A stretch of 64,000 nucleotides of DNA from Agriotes lineatus (Eukaryota; Arthropoda; Insecta; Coleoptera; Elateridae). The DNA lies in assembly GCA_940337035.1 (NCBI GenBank), contig OW679202.1, forward strand, positions 47,385,763-47,449,762. The letters run 5' to 3'. Positions 21,450 to 34,115 of this stretch are shown in pieces. The notes beneath the pieces are model-generated. The model made no database searches and was not told the DNA's origin. It saw nothing but the letters and a program-made list of their open reading frames with translations. Position numbers and translations under genes: made by a program. Position 1 is the stretch's first letter; every line of letters starts with the position of its first letter.

Positions 21450-24400
21450 TTATTCATATTGCATTTTATTATATTTTATGCCTATTTATGGTTACCATTC
21501 TCCACAATACGAATGTTTTACAATAGCTGGCTGCCGAAATAACACGCGGAGATCTTCGCAAAACTTATATTTTTCAGAATAAACACTTACAAACGGCCTC
21601 ATAGACACAAAGCTTCCAATGTTTTTTTTTGAGTTTTTAGAGTTACAGTAAATTAACATTTTCATATTTTCTAGAAAATAATTTCTGAATTTCCATTAAT
21701 ATAGCATTTACTAAAAGTGCAATTTCGACTTTCGTGGTCCCTTAATTGCATTTTATTATACATATTTTATCCGTATTTATGGATCCGATTAACCACATAT
21801 GAATGCTTTACAACAGCTAAATGCCAAAATAATACGCGGAGATCTTCGTGGAACTTCTATCTTACAGAATAAGCACTTACAAATCATCTACACAAATCTT
21901 CTAATGTGCTTCTGAAGTGTTTTTCGAGTTACAGTAAATTAATACGAACACACTTTCACACTTTCTTGAAAATAATTGCCGCATTTGCGGTCACTTCATT
22001 GCATTTTATTATCTTGTATCTGTATTTATGGCACCGATTGAGCGTATATGAATGTTTTACAATAGCTGGCTGCCAAAATAACACGCGGAGATCTTCGTCG
22101 AACTTATTATTTTTAAAATAAGCACTTAAAAATGGCGCATCGACACAAATCTTTTAATGTGCTTCTGAAGTGTTTTTCGAGGTACAGTAAACTAATAGAA
22201 ACACATTTTCACACTCCCTAGAAATAATTCTTGCTTTTGCATCAGTATAACCTTTACTAAGTGCAGTTTCGACTTTCGAGGTCTTTTCATTGCATTTTAT
22301 TATTTTGTATCCGTATTTATGGCTCCGATTAGCAACAATATAAATGTTTTACAATAGCTAGTTGCCGAAATAGCTGTTGGAAATCTTCGTGGAACTCATA
22401 TTTTTCAGAATAAGCTATTACAAATAGCCTTATCGACACAAATACTTCTAATGTTCGTCTGGAGTTTTTCGAGTTACATTTAATTAATAGGAACACATTT
22501 TCACACTCCCTAGATAACAATTCCTGCATTTGCATTAATATCATGTTTAGTAAGTGCAGTTTCGAATTTCGAGGTCCGTTAATTGCATTTTATTATTTTT
22601 ATCCGTATCTATGGGTCCAATCAGCTACAATATAAAAGGTTTACAATAGCTAGCTGCCGAAATAACAAGCGCAGATTTACGTGGAGCTTATATTTTTCAG
22701 AATACGCACTTACATATGGCCTCATCGACACAAATACTTCTAATATTTTTCTGGAATTTTTCGAGTTACCGTATTTTAATAGGCCCACATTTTTACACTC
22801 TTTAGAAAATAATTATTGCATTTGCATTAATATAACGTTTATTAAGAGCAGTATAGACTTTTGTGGTCTCTTCATTGCATTTTATTATCTTTTTTCCGTA
22901 ATTATGGATCCGATTAACCACATATGAATGCTTTACAACAGCTGGATGCGAAAATAACACGCGTATATCTTCGTGGAGCTTATATTTTACAGTGAACTAA
23001 TAGGAACACATTTTCACACTCCCTTGAAAATAATTCTTGCATTTGCATTAATATAACCTTTACTAAGTTCAGTTTCGACTTTCGAGGTCTCTTCATTGCA
23101 TTTTATTATTTTTATCCGTATTTATTGCCGAAATAACAGTCGGAGATCTTCGTGGAACTCATATTTTTCAGAATAAGCTATTACAAATAGCCTCATCGAC
23201 ACAAATACTTCTAATGTTCGTCTGGAGTTTTTCGAGTTACATTTAACTAATAGGAACACATTTTCACATTCCCTAAATAAAAATTCCTGCATTTGCATTA
23301 ATATGATGTTTAGTAAGTGCAGTTTCGAATTTCGAGTTCCCTTCATTGCAATTTATTATTTTTATCCGTATCTATGGCTCCGATCAGCCACAATATAAAT
23401 GTTTTACAATAGCTAGCTGCCGAAATAACAAGCGGAGATTTACGTGGAGCTTATATTTTTAAGAATACGCACTTACATATGGTCTCATCGACACAAATAC
23501 TTCTAATATTCTTCTGCAGTTTTTCAAGTTACCGTATTTTACACTCTCTAGAAAATAATAATTTGCATTAATATAACGTTTATTAAGCGCAGTTTAGACT
23601 TTCGTCGTCCCTTCATTGCATTTTATTATCTTTTGTCCGTATTTATCGATCCGATTAACCACATATGGATGCTTTACAACAGCTGGATGCCAAAATAACA
23701 CGCGGATATCTTCGTGGAACCTATATTTCACAGAATAAGCACTTACAAATGGTCTCATCAACACAAATCTTCTAATGTGCTTCTGAAGTGTTTTCCGAGT
23801 TCAAATAAATTAATATGAACACATTTTTACACTCTCTAGAAGATAATTCCTGCATTTGTATTAATATAGCGCTTATTAATCGCAGTTTCGACATTTGCGC
23901 TTCGTTGCATTTTATTATTTTTTATCTGTATTTATGGCACCGATTAACCACATATTAATGTTTCACAATAGCTGGCTACCGAAATAACATATAGACATCT
24001 ACGTAGAGCTTATATTTTTTAGAATAAGCACTTACAAATGGCCTCATCGACCAAATCTTCTAATGTGCATCTGAAGTGTTTTTCGAGTTTAAATAAATTC
24101 ATATGAACACATTTTTACACTCCCTAGAAAATAATTCCTGGAATTGCAGTAATATCATGTGTAGTAAGTGCAGTTTCGACTTTCGAGATCCGTTCTTGCA
24201 TTTTCTTATATTTTATCCGTATTTATGACTCCGATTAGCCACAGTAGAAATGTTTTATAATAGCTAGCTGCCGAAATAACACGCGGAAATCTTTGTGGAA
24301 CCTATATTTGTCAGAATAAGCTCTTACAAATGGCCCTATCGACACAAATCTTCTAATGTGCTCCTGAAGTGTTTTCACACCCCCTAGAGAATAATTCCTG

Positions 24401-27400
24401 CATTCGCACTAATATCATTTTTAGTAAGTGCAGTTTCGGCTTTCGAGGTCCTTTCATTGCATTTCCTTATTTTTATCTGTATTTATGGCTCCGATTAGCC
24501 ACAATATAAATGTTTTATAATAGCTAGCTGTCGAAATAATACGCGGAGATCTTCGTGGAACTTGCATTTTTCAGAATAAGCACTTACAAATGGCCTGATC
24601 GACACAAATACTTCTAATGTTCTTTTGGAGTTTTTCGAGTTACAGTAAATTAATGAAAACGCATTTTTACTCTCTCTAGAAAATAATTCCTGCATTTGCT
24701 TTAATAAAATGTTTATTAAGAGCAGTTTAGACTTCATTGCAATTTATTATCTTTTGTCCGTATTTATGGCACCGATTAACCACATGTGAATGTTTTACAA
24801 TAGCAGGCTGCCAAGCTAACACACAGAGATCTTCGTGGAACTTATATTTTTTAAAATAAGCACTTAAAAATTACCTCATCGACACAAATCTCCTTATGTG
24901 CTTCTGAAGTGTTTTTCGAGGTACAGTAAATCAATAGGAAAACATTTTCACACTCCCTAGACAATAATTCTTGCATTTGCATTAATATAACGTTTAGTAA
25001 GTGCAGTTTCGACTTTCGAGGTGCCTTCATTGCATTTTATTATCTTTTGTCTGTATTTATGGCACCCATTAACCACATATGAATATTTTACAATAGCTGG
25101 CTGCCAAAACAACACCCGGAGATCTTCGTGAAACTTATATTTTTCAGAATAAGCACTTGCAAATGGCCTCATCTACACAAATCCATCTAATTTTCTTCTA
25201 GAGTTTTTCCAGCAACAGTTAATCAATAGGAACGCATTTTCACACTCCCTAGATAATAATTCCTACATTTGCATTAACATAACGTTTAGTAAGTGCAGTT
25301 TGGACTTACGAGGTCCCTTCATTGCATTTTATTATGTTTTATCTGAATATAAGGCTCCGATTAGCCACAATATAAATGTTTTACAATAGCTATCTGCCGG
25401 AATAACAGGCGGATATCTTCGTGGAGCTTATTTTTTTCAGAATAAGCAGATATTATTTTATCGACACATATACTGCTGTTCTTCTGGAATCTTTCGAGTT
25501 ACAGTAAATTAATGGGATCGCATGTTTACACTCTCTAGAAAATAATTCCTGCCTTTGCATTAATATTACATTTATTAAGCGCAGTTTCCACTTTCGCGGC
25601 CCCTTCATTCCATTTTGTTATCTTTTATCAATATTTATGCCACCGATTAACCACATATGAATGTTTTACAATAGCTGGCTGCCGAAATAACACGGGAAAT
25701 TTTCATGGAACTTATATTTTTCAGAATAAGCACTTACAAATGGCATCATCGACAAAAATATTTTAATGTGCTTCTGAAGTGTTTTTTGAGTTACAGTAAA
25801 TTACTACGAACACATTTTCATACTCCCTAGAAAATAATTCTTGCATTTACATTAATATCACGTGTACTAAGTGCAGTTTCGAGTTTGGCGCTCCCTTTCA
25901 TTGGATTGGAACCACATATGAATGTTTTACAATAGCAGGCTGCCGAAATAACACGCGGGAATCTTCGTGGAACTTATATTTTTCAGAATAAGCACTTACA
26001 AACGGCTACATCGACACAAATCTTCTAATGTGCTTTTGAAGTATTTTTCGAGTTACAGTAAATTAATATGAACACATTTTCACACTCTCTAAAAAATAAT
26101 TCCTGCAGTTGCGTTACTATAGCGTTTATTAACCGCAGTTTCAACTTTCGGGGTCGTTTCATTGCATTTTATTATAATTTATCCACATTTATGGTACCGA
26201 TTAACCAAAATATGAGTGTTTTACAATAGCTGGCTGCCAAAATAACATGTAGACATCTTCGTAGAGCTTATATTTTTCAGAATAAGCACTTACAAATAGC
26301 CTCATCGACAGAAATCTTGTAATGTCCTTCTCAAGTGTTTTTCGAGTTACAATAAATTAATATGAATACATTTTCACACTCTCTAGAAATTAATTCCTGC
26401 ATTTGCATTAATATAGCGTTTATTAAGCCCAGTTTCAACTTTTGCGGTCCCGTAATTGCATTTTATTATAATTTATCCATTTTTCTGGCACCGATTAACC
26501 CAAATATGAGTGTTTTACAATAGCTGGCTGCCGCAATAACATGTAGACACCTTCGTAGGGCTTATATTTTTCAGAATAAGCACTTCCAAATGGCCTCATT
26601 GACACAAATTTTCTAATGTGCTTCTGAAGTGTTTTTCGAGTTACAATCAATTAATATGAACACATTTTCACACCCTCCAGCTGGCTGCCAAAATAACACG
26701 AGGAGATTTTTGTGAAACTTATATTTTTCAAAATAAACACTTACAAATGGCCTCATTGACACAAATCTTCTAATGTGCTTCTGAAGTGTTTTTGAAGGTA
26801 CAGTAAACTAACAGGACCACATTTCTTACTCCCTAGAAAATAATTCTTGCATTTGCATTAATATAATCCTTACTAAGTGCAGCTTCGACTTTCGAGGTCT
26901 CTTCATTGCATTTTATAATTTTTATCCATATTTATGGCACCGATTACCACATATGAATGTTTTACAATAGCTGGCTGCCAAAATAACACGCGGAGATCTT
27001 CGTGGAACTCATACTTTTGAGTATAAGCTATGACAAATTACCTCATCGATACAAATACTTCTAATGTTCGTCTGGAGTTTTTCGAGTTACATTTAATTAA
27101 TAGGAACACATTTTCACACTCCCTAGATAACAATGTCTGCATTTGCATTAATATCACGTTTAGTAAGTGCAGTTTCGACTTTCGAGGTCCCTTTATTGCA
27201 TTTTATTATTTTTATCCGTATCTCTGGCTCCGATTAGCCACAATATAAATGTCTTACAATAGCTAGCTGCCGAAATAACAAGCGGAGATCTTCGTGGAGC
27301 TTATATTTTTCAGAATACACACTCACAAATGGCCTCATCGACACAAATACTTCTGATGCTCTTCTGGAGTTTTTCGAGTTACCGTATTTTAATAGGGACA

Positions 27401-29103
27401 CATTTTCACACTCTCTAGAAAATAATTCCTGTATTTGCATTAATATAACGTTCATTAAGTGCAGTTTCGAGTTTTGAGGTCTCTTCATTGCATTTTATTA
27501 TTTTTATCCGTATCTATGGCTCCGATTAGCCACAATATAAATGTTTTACAATAGCTGGTTACCGAAATAACACGCGGAGATCTTTGTGGAGCTTATATTT
27601 TTTAGAATAAGCTCTTACAAATGGCCTTATCGACACAAATACATCTAATGTTCTTCTAAAGTTTTTCGAGTAACAGTTAATCAATAGGACCCCATTTTCA
27701 CACTCTCCAGATAATAATTCCTGCATGTGCATAATGTTTAGTAAGTGCAGTTCGGACTTACAAGGTCCTTTCATTGCATTTTTTATATTTCATCTGTATT
27801 TATGGCTCCGTTTAGCCACAATATAAATATTTTACAATAGCTATCTGCCGAAATAACAGGCGGAGATCTTGGTGGAGCTTATTTTTTTCAGAAGAAGCAA
27901 ATTAATGGCTGCATTGACACAAATACTGCTGTTCTTCTGGAGTTTTTCGAGATACAATAAATTGATAGGATCACATTTTCACACTCTCTAAAAAATAATT
28001 TCTGCATTTGCATTAATAAAACGTACATTAAGCGCAGTTTAGACTTTCGCGGTCCCTTCATTGCATTTTATTACTTTTTATCCGTATTTATGGCTCCGAT
28101 TAACCACATATGAATGTTTTACACTAGCAGACTGCCGAAATAATACGCGAGAATCTTCGTGGAACTTATATTTATCAGAATAAGCACTTACAAATTGCTT
28201 CATCGACACAAATCTCTTAATGTGCTTCTGAAGTGTTCTTCGAGGACAGTAAACTAATATTAACACATTTTCACACTCTCTAGAAAATAATTCCTGCATT
28301 TGCATTAATATAACGTTTAGTAAGTGCAGTTTCGACTTTCGCGGGCCCTTCATTGCATTTTAGTATATTTTATCCGTGTTTATGGCACCGATTAGCCACA
28401 ATATGAATGTTTTACAATAGCTGGCTGCCGAAACAACAAGCGGAGATCTTCTGGAGCTAATATTTGTCAGAATAAGCACTTTTTTGAGTAACAGTAAATT
28501 AATGGGAACACATTTCCACACTCCCTAGCAAATAATTCCTGCATTTGTTTTAATGATAATAATAATAAGCTTATTTTCTACGATTGTATATACAATATGG
28601 AAAAGTCACAAGAAATAAAACACCTTAAAAACATGAAATAATGTAACACCAAAACGGTGAATCATCGCACACCAACGATAAAAAGTCTAAGCTCCAAAAC
28701 TTGTCTCAATTGATTTAAATTAAAAAATCTTGTATGGAATGAAAACACTCTTCTACTAGAAACGTTTTCAAGTGTACTTTAAATTTAGACAGCTCTGTAA
28801 TTACCTTAATTTGACATAGAAAACGATTATATAACTTGAGGCCAAAATTGGCAGCCAGCTCTCTTGATATCTGTAGTTTCGTAAAATGTATTCTAAAATT
28901 TTCTACACTCCCTAGCAAATAATTCTTGCATTTGCATTTATATAGCGTTTGGAAAGAGCAGTTTCGGACATTCGCCGACCAATTATTGCAGTTTATTATA
29001 TTTTATCCGTATTTATGGCACCCCTTAGCCACAATATGAATGTTTTATAATAGATGGCTGCCGCAATAACACGCGGAGATCTTCGTGTAGCTTATAGTTT
29101 TCA
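21450..29103. repeat. Satellite array, about 26 monomers of roughly 290 bp
   Basis: Blocks such as cattgcattttatta, gttttacaatagctggctgc, cggagatcttcgtggaact, aataagcacttacaaatggc and ctagaaaataattcctgc recur every 285-295 bp over 7.6 kb. Two monomer classes are visible. One has ggcaccgattaaccacata with gcttctgaagtg. The other has ggctccgattagccacaat with gttcttctggag. Several monomers combine the two, and some are shortened (near 22,990, 23,117 and 26,680). A 70-90 codon minus-strand frame recurs in at least seven monomers as a consequence of monomer similarity. The array is interrupted by a LINE 3' end at 28.56-28.9 kb. Confidence 0.93.
28556..28905 (-). pseudogene. LINE 3' end inserted in the satellite
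   Basis: The minus strand reads RELAANFGLKLYNRFLCQIK then SKFKVHLKTFLVEECFHSIQ, typical of the last residues of CR1/jockey-like LINE ORF2 (consensus LYNKLP...FKRKLKKWL...FY). After the stop it ends in a ttattattattatcatt-like simple-repeat tail. The satellite text acactccctagcaaataatt occurs on both sides (28518 and 28901), so the insertion may have a target duplication of about 30 bp, or it may lie between two adjacent monomers. Confidence 0.72.
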
Positions 29104-29438
29104 GATAATCGTGAAAAGATCATCTTCCGAGATTTCTTCAGATCTTCACGTTTCAGGGTCCCTACATGACGAAAAACATGGTTCTTTCAAATGTGTCCGT
29201 CTGTCTTTCTTTTCGTCTGTCTATCTGTCCGTCGGTTGGCTTCAAACTGTTTGTTGTAGGAAGTCGATATTGTGCATGTGAATTATATGTATACTTTACA
29301 CGAAACCGAATATACTTTCGGTAAAGTATATACAGGGTGAGTTCTTTAAAAAATTTAAATTTTGTATATTTTTGCTTTAACTAAAGAATAGATAAGAGAA
29401 ACAATTTCCACGTATGTACTGTTTGAGGCTTTCGCGGT

Positions 29439-29571
29439 TACTCGAATTATTCTCCTTAGCATAGAATTTCTGCTTAGACCGCGTAGTATTTGTAGATGAA
29501 CACCCAGCATTATCTGGCTTAATGTGCCTTGCACCTTGTGAAGTCGAGCAAAAACCCGCGCGATGGCCATG
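29439..29571 (-). repeat. Inverted terminal copy of the Penelope-like element
   Basis: The segment is the reverse complement of 32140-32268 with very few differences (shared: cagcattatctggcttaatg, ccttgtgaagtcgagc). It places an antisense copy of the element's 3' end in front of the coding region. Confidence 0.88.
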
Positions 29572-31301
29572 CTAAGGAGAATAATTCGAGTAACCGCGAA
29601 AGCATCAAACAGTACATAACACGCCTCTACGGCGAGGAAGTTCACAACCAAACCAGAACATTAGACCAACTAAGGCAGAAGAAGGCGAAATTATTAGCGG
29701 ACCTAGCCTTTCTAAAACGTTGCCGTGACACCAAGGTCTTACTTAACTGTGTCCACATTAAACACCATCTAAGAAATCGTCATAACAACAGAATTCTCAA
29801 CAATGCCAGTCCGGGCTTATTAAGATCCGAAATACAAAGAGTTAGACAGGAATTAGATAGCACGCTGGAGCCAACATTGTGGGAGAAAATCGACGCTATC
29901 ACTACGAGACAAGCACACAATACACTGGAACAAGCAACAGCTAAACAATCTGCCAAATATGATAAGCTAGCGCCTAAGCAGTCTTCGAAACAATTGGCTA
30001 CGGACAAAGTAATCGTAAACTTGAGCAACATACAACTGGATAAACAGACCACATCCTTACTAAAGAAAGGTTTTAACTTCGCCGTAGCCTCTAAGCAAAT
30101 ACCTGTGGAGGAGATAATATGTGGAGTGGAAGCAGCAATCCAAAAACTTCCCAGAAAAGATGCAGAAATCATCCGACAGAATGTGTCTTGTATTTTAAGA
30201 AGAGTGAAACCGCCCCGCTCCAACATCAGTAAAGCAGAGAGAGAGGCAGCTAAAGCATTAAAAAAGAACAAAGACATTGTCGTTCTCAAAGCTGACAAAG
30301 GAAATGCTACTGTGGTAATGAACACTGAAGATTATAATGCGAAGATGGAAGTCTTACTATCTGATACAACTTACAAAAGTCTAAACCGCAATCACACTAC
30401 CTCTCTCAAAACAAAGATAACCTCTGCCATAAAATGCTCCGATAGTATCGACCCCACCTTAAAGCACCGGTTGATTCCTAGAAATGCAATAACTCCTCGC
30501 ATGTATGGCCTACCTAAGATACATAAGGAGGGCGTGCCGTTGAGACCAATTGTCAGCGCGATCAATTCTCCTACACATGCTTTGGCAAGACATTTAACCA
30601 GTATACTACAGCCTCTAACTGGTAAAACAGACTCCTTTGTCAAGGATTCAGTAGATTTTGTCCAGAAACTAAAGAACATAAAGTTAAACAAAGATGATCT
30701 CTTAGTCAGTTTCGACGTAGTATCACTCTTTACGAAAGTGCCGGTTGATGAGGTGCTAGTAATGCTCAAAGATCTCTTGCCTACAGACCAAGTTAAACTT
30801 GTCTAAATTTGCCTGAAAAACACTTACTTCAGTTGGAACAATAAAATATACGAACAAGTCGAAGGAGCGGCCATGGGTTCACCGCTATCACCTGTTATCG
30901 CTAATATCTACATGGAAGCTTTTGAAACCAAGGCTCTCGAACAAGCGCAGCTAAAACCGACTTGCTGGTTGAGATATGTAGATGATACCTTTGTCATCTG
31001 GTCACATGGACGCCAGACATTGAATCTGTTTCTAAAACACCTGAATTCTGTACATCCCAACATACAATTCACAATGGAAGTAGAGGAAAATTGCAGTATT
31101 CCGTTTCTAGACGTCCTGGTTAAACGTAAATCAGATGGCAGCTTAGGACATGCAGTCTATAGAAAGAAAACACACACGGACAGATATCTAAATGCTGACT
31201 CACACCATCATCCAATGCAAAAAGCAACAGACTCTGGTGACAAGAGCCATTCGTATCTCAGACGAGGAAAATCTAGAGAGAGAAAAGCTACACCTGTTTG
31301 A
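29529..31301 (+). pseudogene. Penelope-like reverse transcriptase, one in-frame stop
   Basis: A 425-codon frame (29529-30806) covers the N-terminal region and the fingers and palm up to motif A (LVSFDVVSLFTKVPVDE, catalytic Asp). Upstream markers are VLKADKGNATVVMN and PRMYGLPKIHKEGVPLRPIV. A TAA at 30804-30806 interrupts it, but the frame continues with NTYFSWNNKIYEQ, then motif B (GAAMGSPLSPVIANIYMEAF), motif C (WLRYVDDTFVIW, YVDD box) and PFLDVLVKR. A frameshift near 31210 moves the coding text to another frame (TRAIRISDEENLEREKLHLF). These are the standard motifs of Penelope RT. The long minus-strand frames opposite are shadows. Confidence 0.9.
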
Positions 31302-31422
31302 CTCTTTACAAAGGAACGGATACACAACTACCGCCATACGAAAAGCTCTAGACAAGACTCTGACAAAAAAAGGCCAAAGAAGAATCTCCACCTCTGGAAG
31401 GCTTAGCATTTCTACCTTACGT

Positions 31423-32002
31423 TAAAGGCTCGACTGATAAGATAGGACGTGTCCTGCAACGATGCAACATCAAAACTGTGTTCACGAGCAAGGAAACTTT
31501 GGGTAACGGCTTCAGATCGGTAAAAGACAAGATTCCAAGTTTAAAAACCGCTGGCGTATCTCGCATTCCTTGTTCTTGCGGCTCGAGTTACATTGGACAG
31601 ACTGGTCGTTCCGTTGATCTAAGACTCCAAGACCACAAAGGCGATTGCAAACACAAACGCATCACAAAATCAGCCGTAGCGGAGCATACATTTACAAATG
31701 GGCACACTCTAGAATTTGAGCATGCCAGAGTACTTGCCAGAATACCTCATTACTTCCCGCGAGTGATACGTGAAGCCATAGAAATAGAAAAACATCCAAA
31801 TAATATCAACAGGGAAGATGGCTTTAAGCTTAGTAAAACGTGGACCCCTGTGATACACGATCTAAAGCATTACAACCACTGTGCGTCATACGGCCACGCC
31901 CCGCGGATTACGTTGCACTCGGATGACCAACCAGCTTTGCGCCACTCCGCGCGCCTGGCACAGAGGACTATAAATAGCTCCACACCGACCTTCGGTTCTT
32001 AG
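31423..32002 (+). pseudogene. Penelope-like GIY-YIG endonuclease domain
   Basis: After a frame break near 31,420 the text reads LPYVKGSTDKIGRVLQRCNI and then a 174-codon frame (31478-32002) with SRIPCSCGSSYIGQTGRSVD, the GIY-YIG core with its CxC pair. AEHTFTNGHTLEF and REAIEIEKHPNNINREDG follow, with the expected catalytic Arg and Glu positions. It ends with a TAG at 32000-32002. This is the C-terminal endonuclease that nicks target DNA in Penelope-like elements. It is separated from the RT by frame breaks only. Confidence 0.88.
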
Positions 32003-32329
32003 TGCGACTTTCACTCTGATGATGCAAGCTGCAAGGTCTTGCGAAAAGTTAGTGAATATGGATTCACAAACAGCAAAACGGCCAAATCTGCCTAAGTATC
32101 CTCGTTCTCAAGATACTCAAACAACACGAGCCACCAAAGAGCATGGCCATCGCGCGGGTTTTTGCTCGACTTCACAAGGTGCAAGGCACATTAAGCCAGA
32201 TAATGCTGGGTGTTCATCTACAAATACTACGCGGTCTAAGCCGAAATTCTATGCTAAGGAGAATAATTTCCACGTAGCTCAAGCTTTACCCTTGATGATA
32301 ATGGGACCCAACAGATACGGGTTAAATGT

Positions 32330-32515
32330 TGTGAAAAAGACGAAAATGGCCAACAGTAAGCGTTTTGTATATAATCCAGCTGCGTTACCCAGATGCTGGG
32401 CCTTCCTTTGTGGCAGAAAGGGACTAATGGACGGTTGCGGGTGGGCTGCTGCTAGGCGTTGAAACAAATGTTCCAGACCCTGAGTTTGAATCTCACCGCC
32501 TGCAATGTATCTTGT
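32330..32515 (+). repeat. Possible tRNA-like SINE segment
   Basis: The stretch tgagtttgaatctcaccgcc (about 32480-32499) resembles a weak B box, with a GC-rich run (ggacggttgcgggtgggctg) about 60 nt upstream. No second copy exists in the window. It lies directly after the Penelope-like 3' end. Confidence 0.3.
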
Positions 32516-33007
32516 ATTTGCAAATTGATGTAATTCAGGTTACCAAGTGTTCCATTTTATTGTGTCAGTATTATTAGGTACGTTATAAGATGTTTTTATT
32601 TCAAGTTTTCTTTGATTTTTCAAAAGTTTTAGTGTTACAAGTTCCACTAGCAACGAACTTCTGAGTAAAACCCTTGATAGATTTTTTACGAAAAGTATTA
32701 CTTTCGGGTCTTACTATTTTTACTAATTTGCAATTTTTGCCGCAACCCCTTAGTCAACTGTAATGAAACTAAAATTGTATGAAAGGTTTCATTAAACTCC
32801 CCAACTTTTGTGAAGAAAGCAACCGCTTTGGCGTTAAAGAAATGTCGGCAAATGCAGTTTAGTGAAGGTGTCCGCTGCTTGGATGTAAACATGCTATCTC
32901 GAGAAACACATAACCTATCAGAATGATTTTTGCCCCAGTTTGTGTGGAATATTAATGAAAAGAACTGAAAACTTTTGGGAGAGATTGCTAGCTTTTTTGT
33001 GTGTTTT
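32516..33007. other. Unassigned region
   Basis: No gene or repeat relationship could be supported. Confidence 0.35.
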
Positions 33008-33600
33008 TTATTTGTTTTCAGGGTCTTTATAATTATGTTGTGGTTTATTAAAACGTTGTTTTATCCCACCAAATTTCCTACTCTGGCGTTTGTGTCGCCT
33101 GTTGTAAATATATATATATGTATAAACCCATCTCTTTAATGATTTATGGAATTCTTCATCTTTAGGTCTGTTAGTATCTGGCGCATGTACGGATATATAG
33201 TGTATTAATTGATTATCAAACTTTAATGTTACTGACAATATCCTATCATTGATGTATCGAGGTTCCTTCTACTTTTCAAATTTTTCTTGCAGTATTAGAT
33301 TCACAATGGAATGAGCTCTTTCTTCTTTTCTTCCTCCGCTGTAAATCATGACGTAGTTACAGTATTTGATAGTTCCATGTCCTTTCTTGTTGGTTTCCGA
33401 TATAGCACGTATGTCGATCTTCTCTTTTATGAGTTCTAGTATAATTTCCTGGTCCCTATGATTCCAGGATATTATATTTTAGCATGCAATTCGCATTATA
33501 TTTTTCTTTTTACAACTTTGCATTTTTCTTATTCTCACCTTGTTTGTCATCGTTTGGGTCCTTCCATTTTCTGAGGCTCGTTCATCATTATTATGAGCAG
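33008..33600 (-). pseudogene. LINE apurinic-type endonuclease remnant
   Basis: The minus strand reads SWNHRDQEIILELIKEKIDI then RAISETNKKGHGTI, matching the start of LINE endonucleases (consensus WNVRTL ... IDILALSET with catalytic Glu). YVMIYSGGRKEERAHSIVN and NDRILSVTLKF follow, then VHAPDTNRPKDEEFHKSL (consensus IQVYAPT...EEFYEEL). The order and spacing fit RTE-like LINE endonucleases. In-frame stops and missing downstream motifs (GDFN, GSDH) show it is a fragment. Confidence 0.8.
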
Positions 33601-34115
33601 AATCAGCGTTCATCCGTAAGAAGTTGCTAACCTTAACCAGATGGATTTTTTATCGACCTTCTCTGGTCTCGATTCGTAGTGTTCTGCGTTAACCGGGGTA
33701 CCTCGGGTAGAATGTGGCTCTTCACCACGCACAATGGTCTTGAGTAGGCAGAAAGTCTGGTCCTATCGGCACCATAGTTTCACTATACTTACTCCTGGGA
33801 ATACTCTCTCAGCCCCAAGATCCTTCATTGTAATTAATTACATAACAAGACAACATTTTTAGTTTCTTAAATATGTTACTTTGAAATGCGTGGGCGTAAA
33901 TAACACTGGATAAACAAGACACTGGAAATAAGACAACTTCGTTGAAAGTGGCTGTGAGATGTGTCTAAATTTCCAGTAAAATATGTTGACAGGTAACATA
34001 TACAAAAATACCCAGATTTTATATATAAAGGTTTATTAAATGTAGTTTACTACTAGTACATAATAGAACATTAGTGCTAAATGAAAATCAAAATGCAACT
34101 TAGAAAATACCAAAT
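33601..34115. other. Unassigned spacer between LINE remnant and SAE1 copy
   Basis: Nothing recognisable. It may contain the 5' untranslated part of the LINE on the minus strand. Confidence 0.35.

Larger units (their letters stand above)
29411..32268 (+). mobile_element. Penelope-like element (RT plus GIY-YIG)
   Basis: This holds one long, broken coding region in the order RT then GIY-YIG, as in Penelope-like elements. The 5' end (29439-29571) is an inverted copy of the 3' end (32140-32268), a known structural habit of this class. A second, smaller inverted repeat lies at 29411-29466 and 29567-29620 (tactgtttga, cgcggttactcgaattatt and their complements), so the 5' region would fold into a stem. 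Two or more frame breaks make the copy inactive. It is closely related to the fragment at 19.4-20.3 kb. Confidence 0.88.

Noticed and set aside
21450..29103. CRISPR-like regular repeats
   Set aside because: Monomers are about 290 bp, contiguous and diverged, with no short repeat and unique spacers. This is a eukaryotic satellite.
29780..30325. 181-codon minus-strand frame opposite the Penelope-like RT
   Set aside because: Shadow of a strongly supported coding strand.
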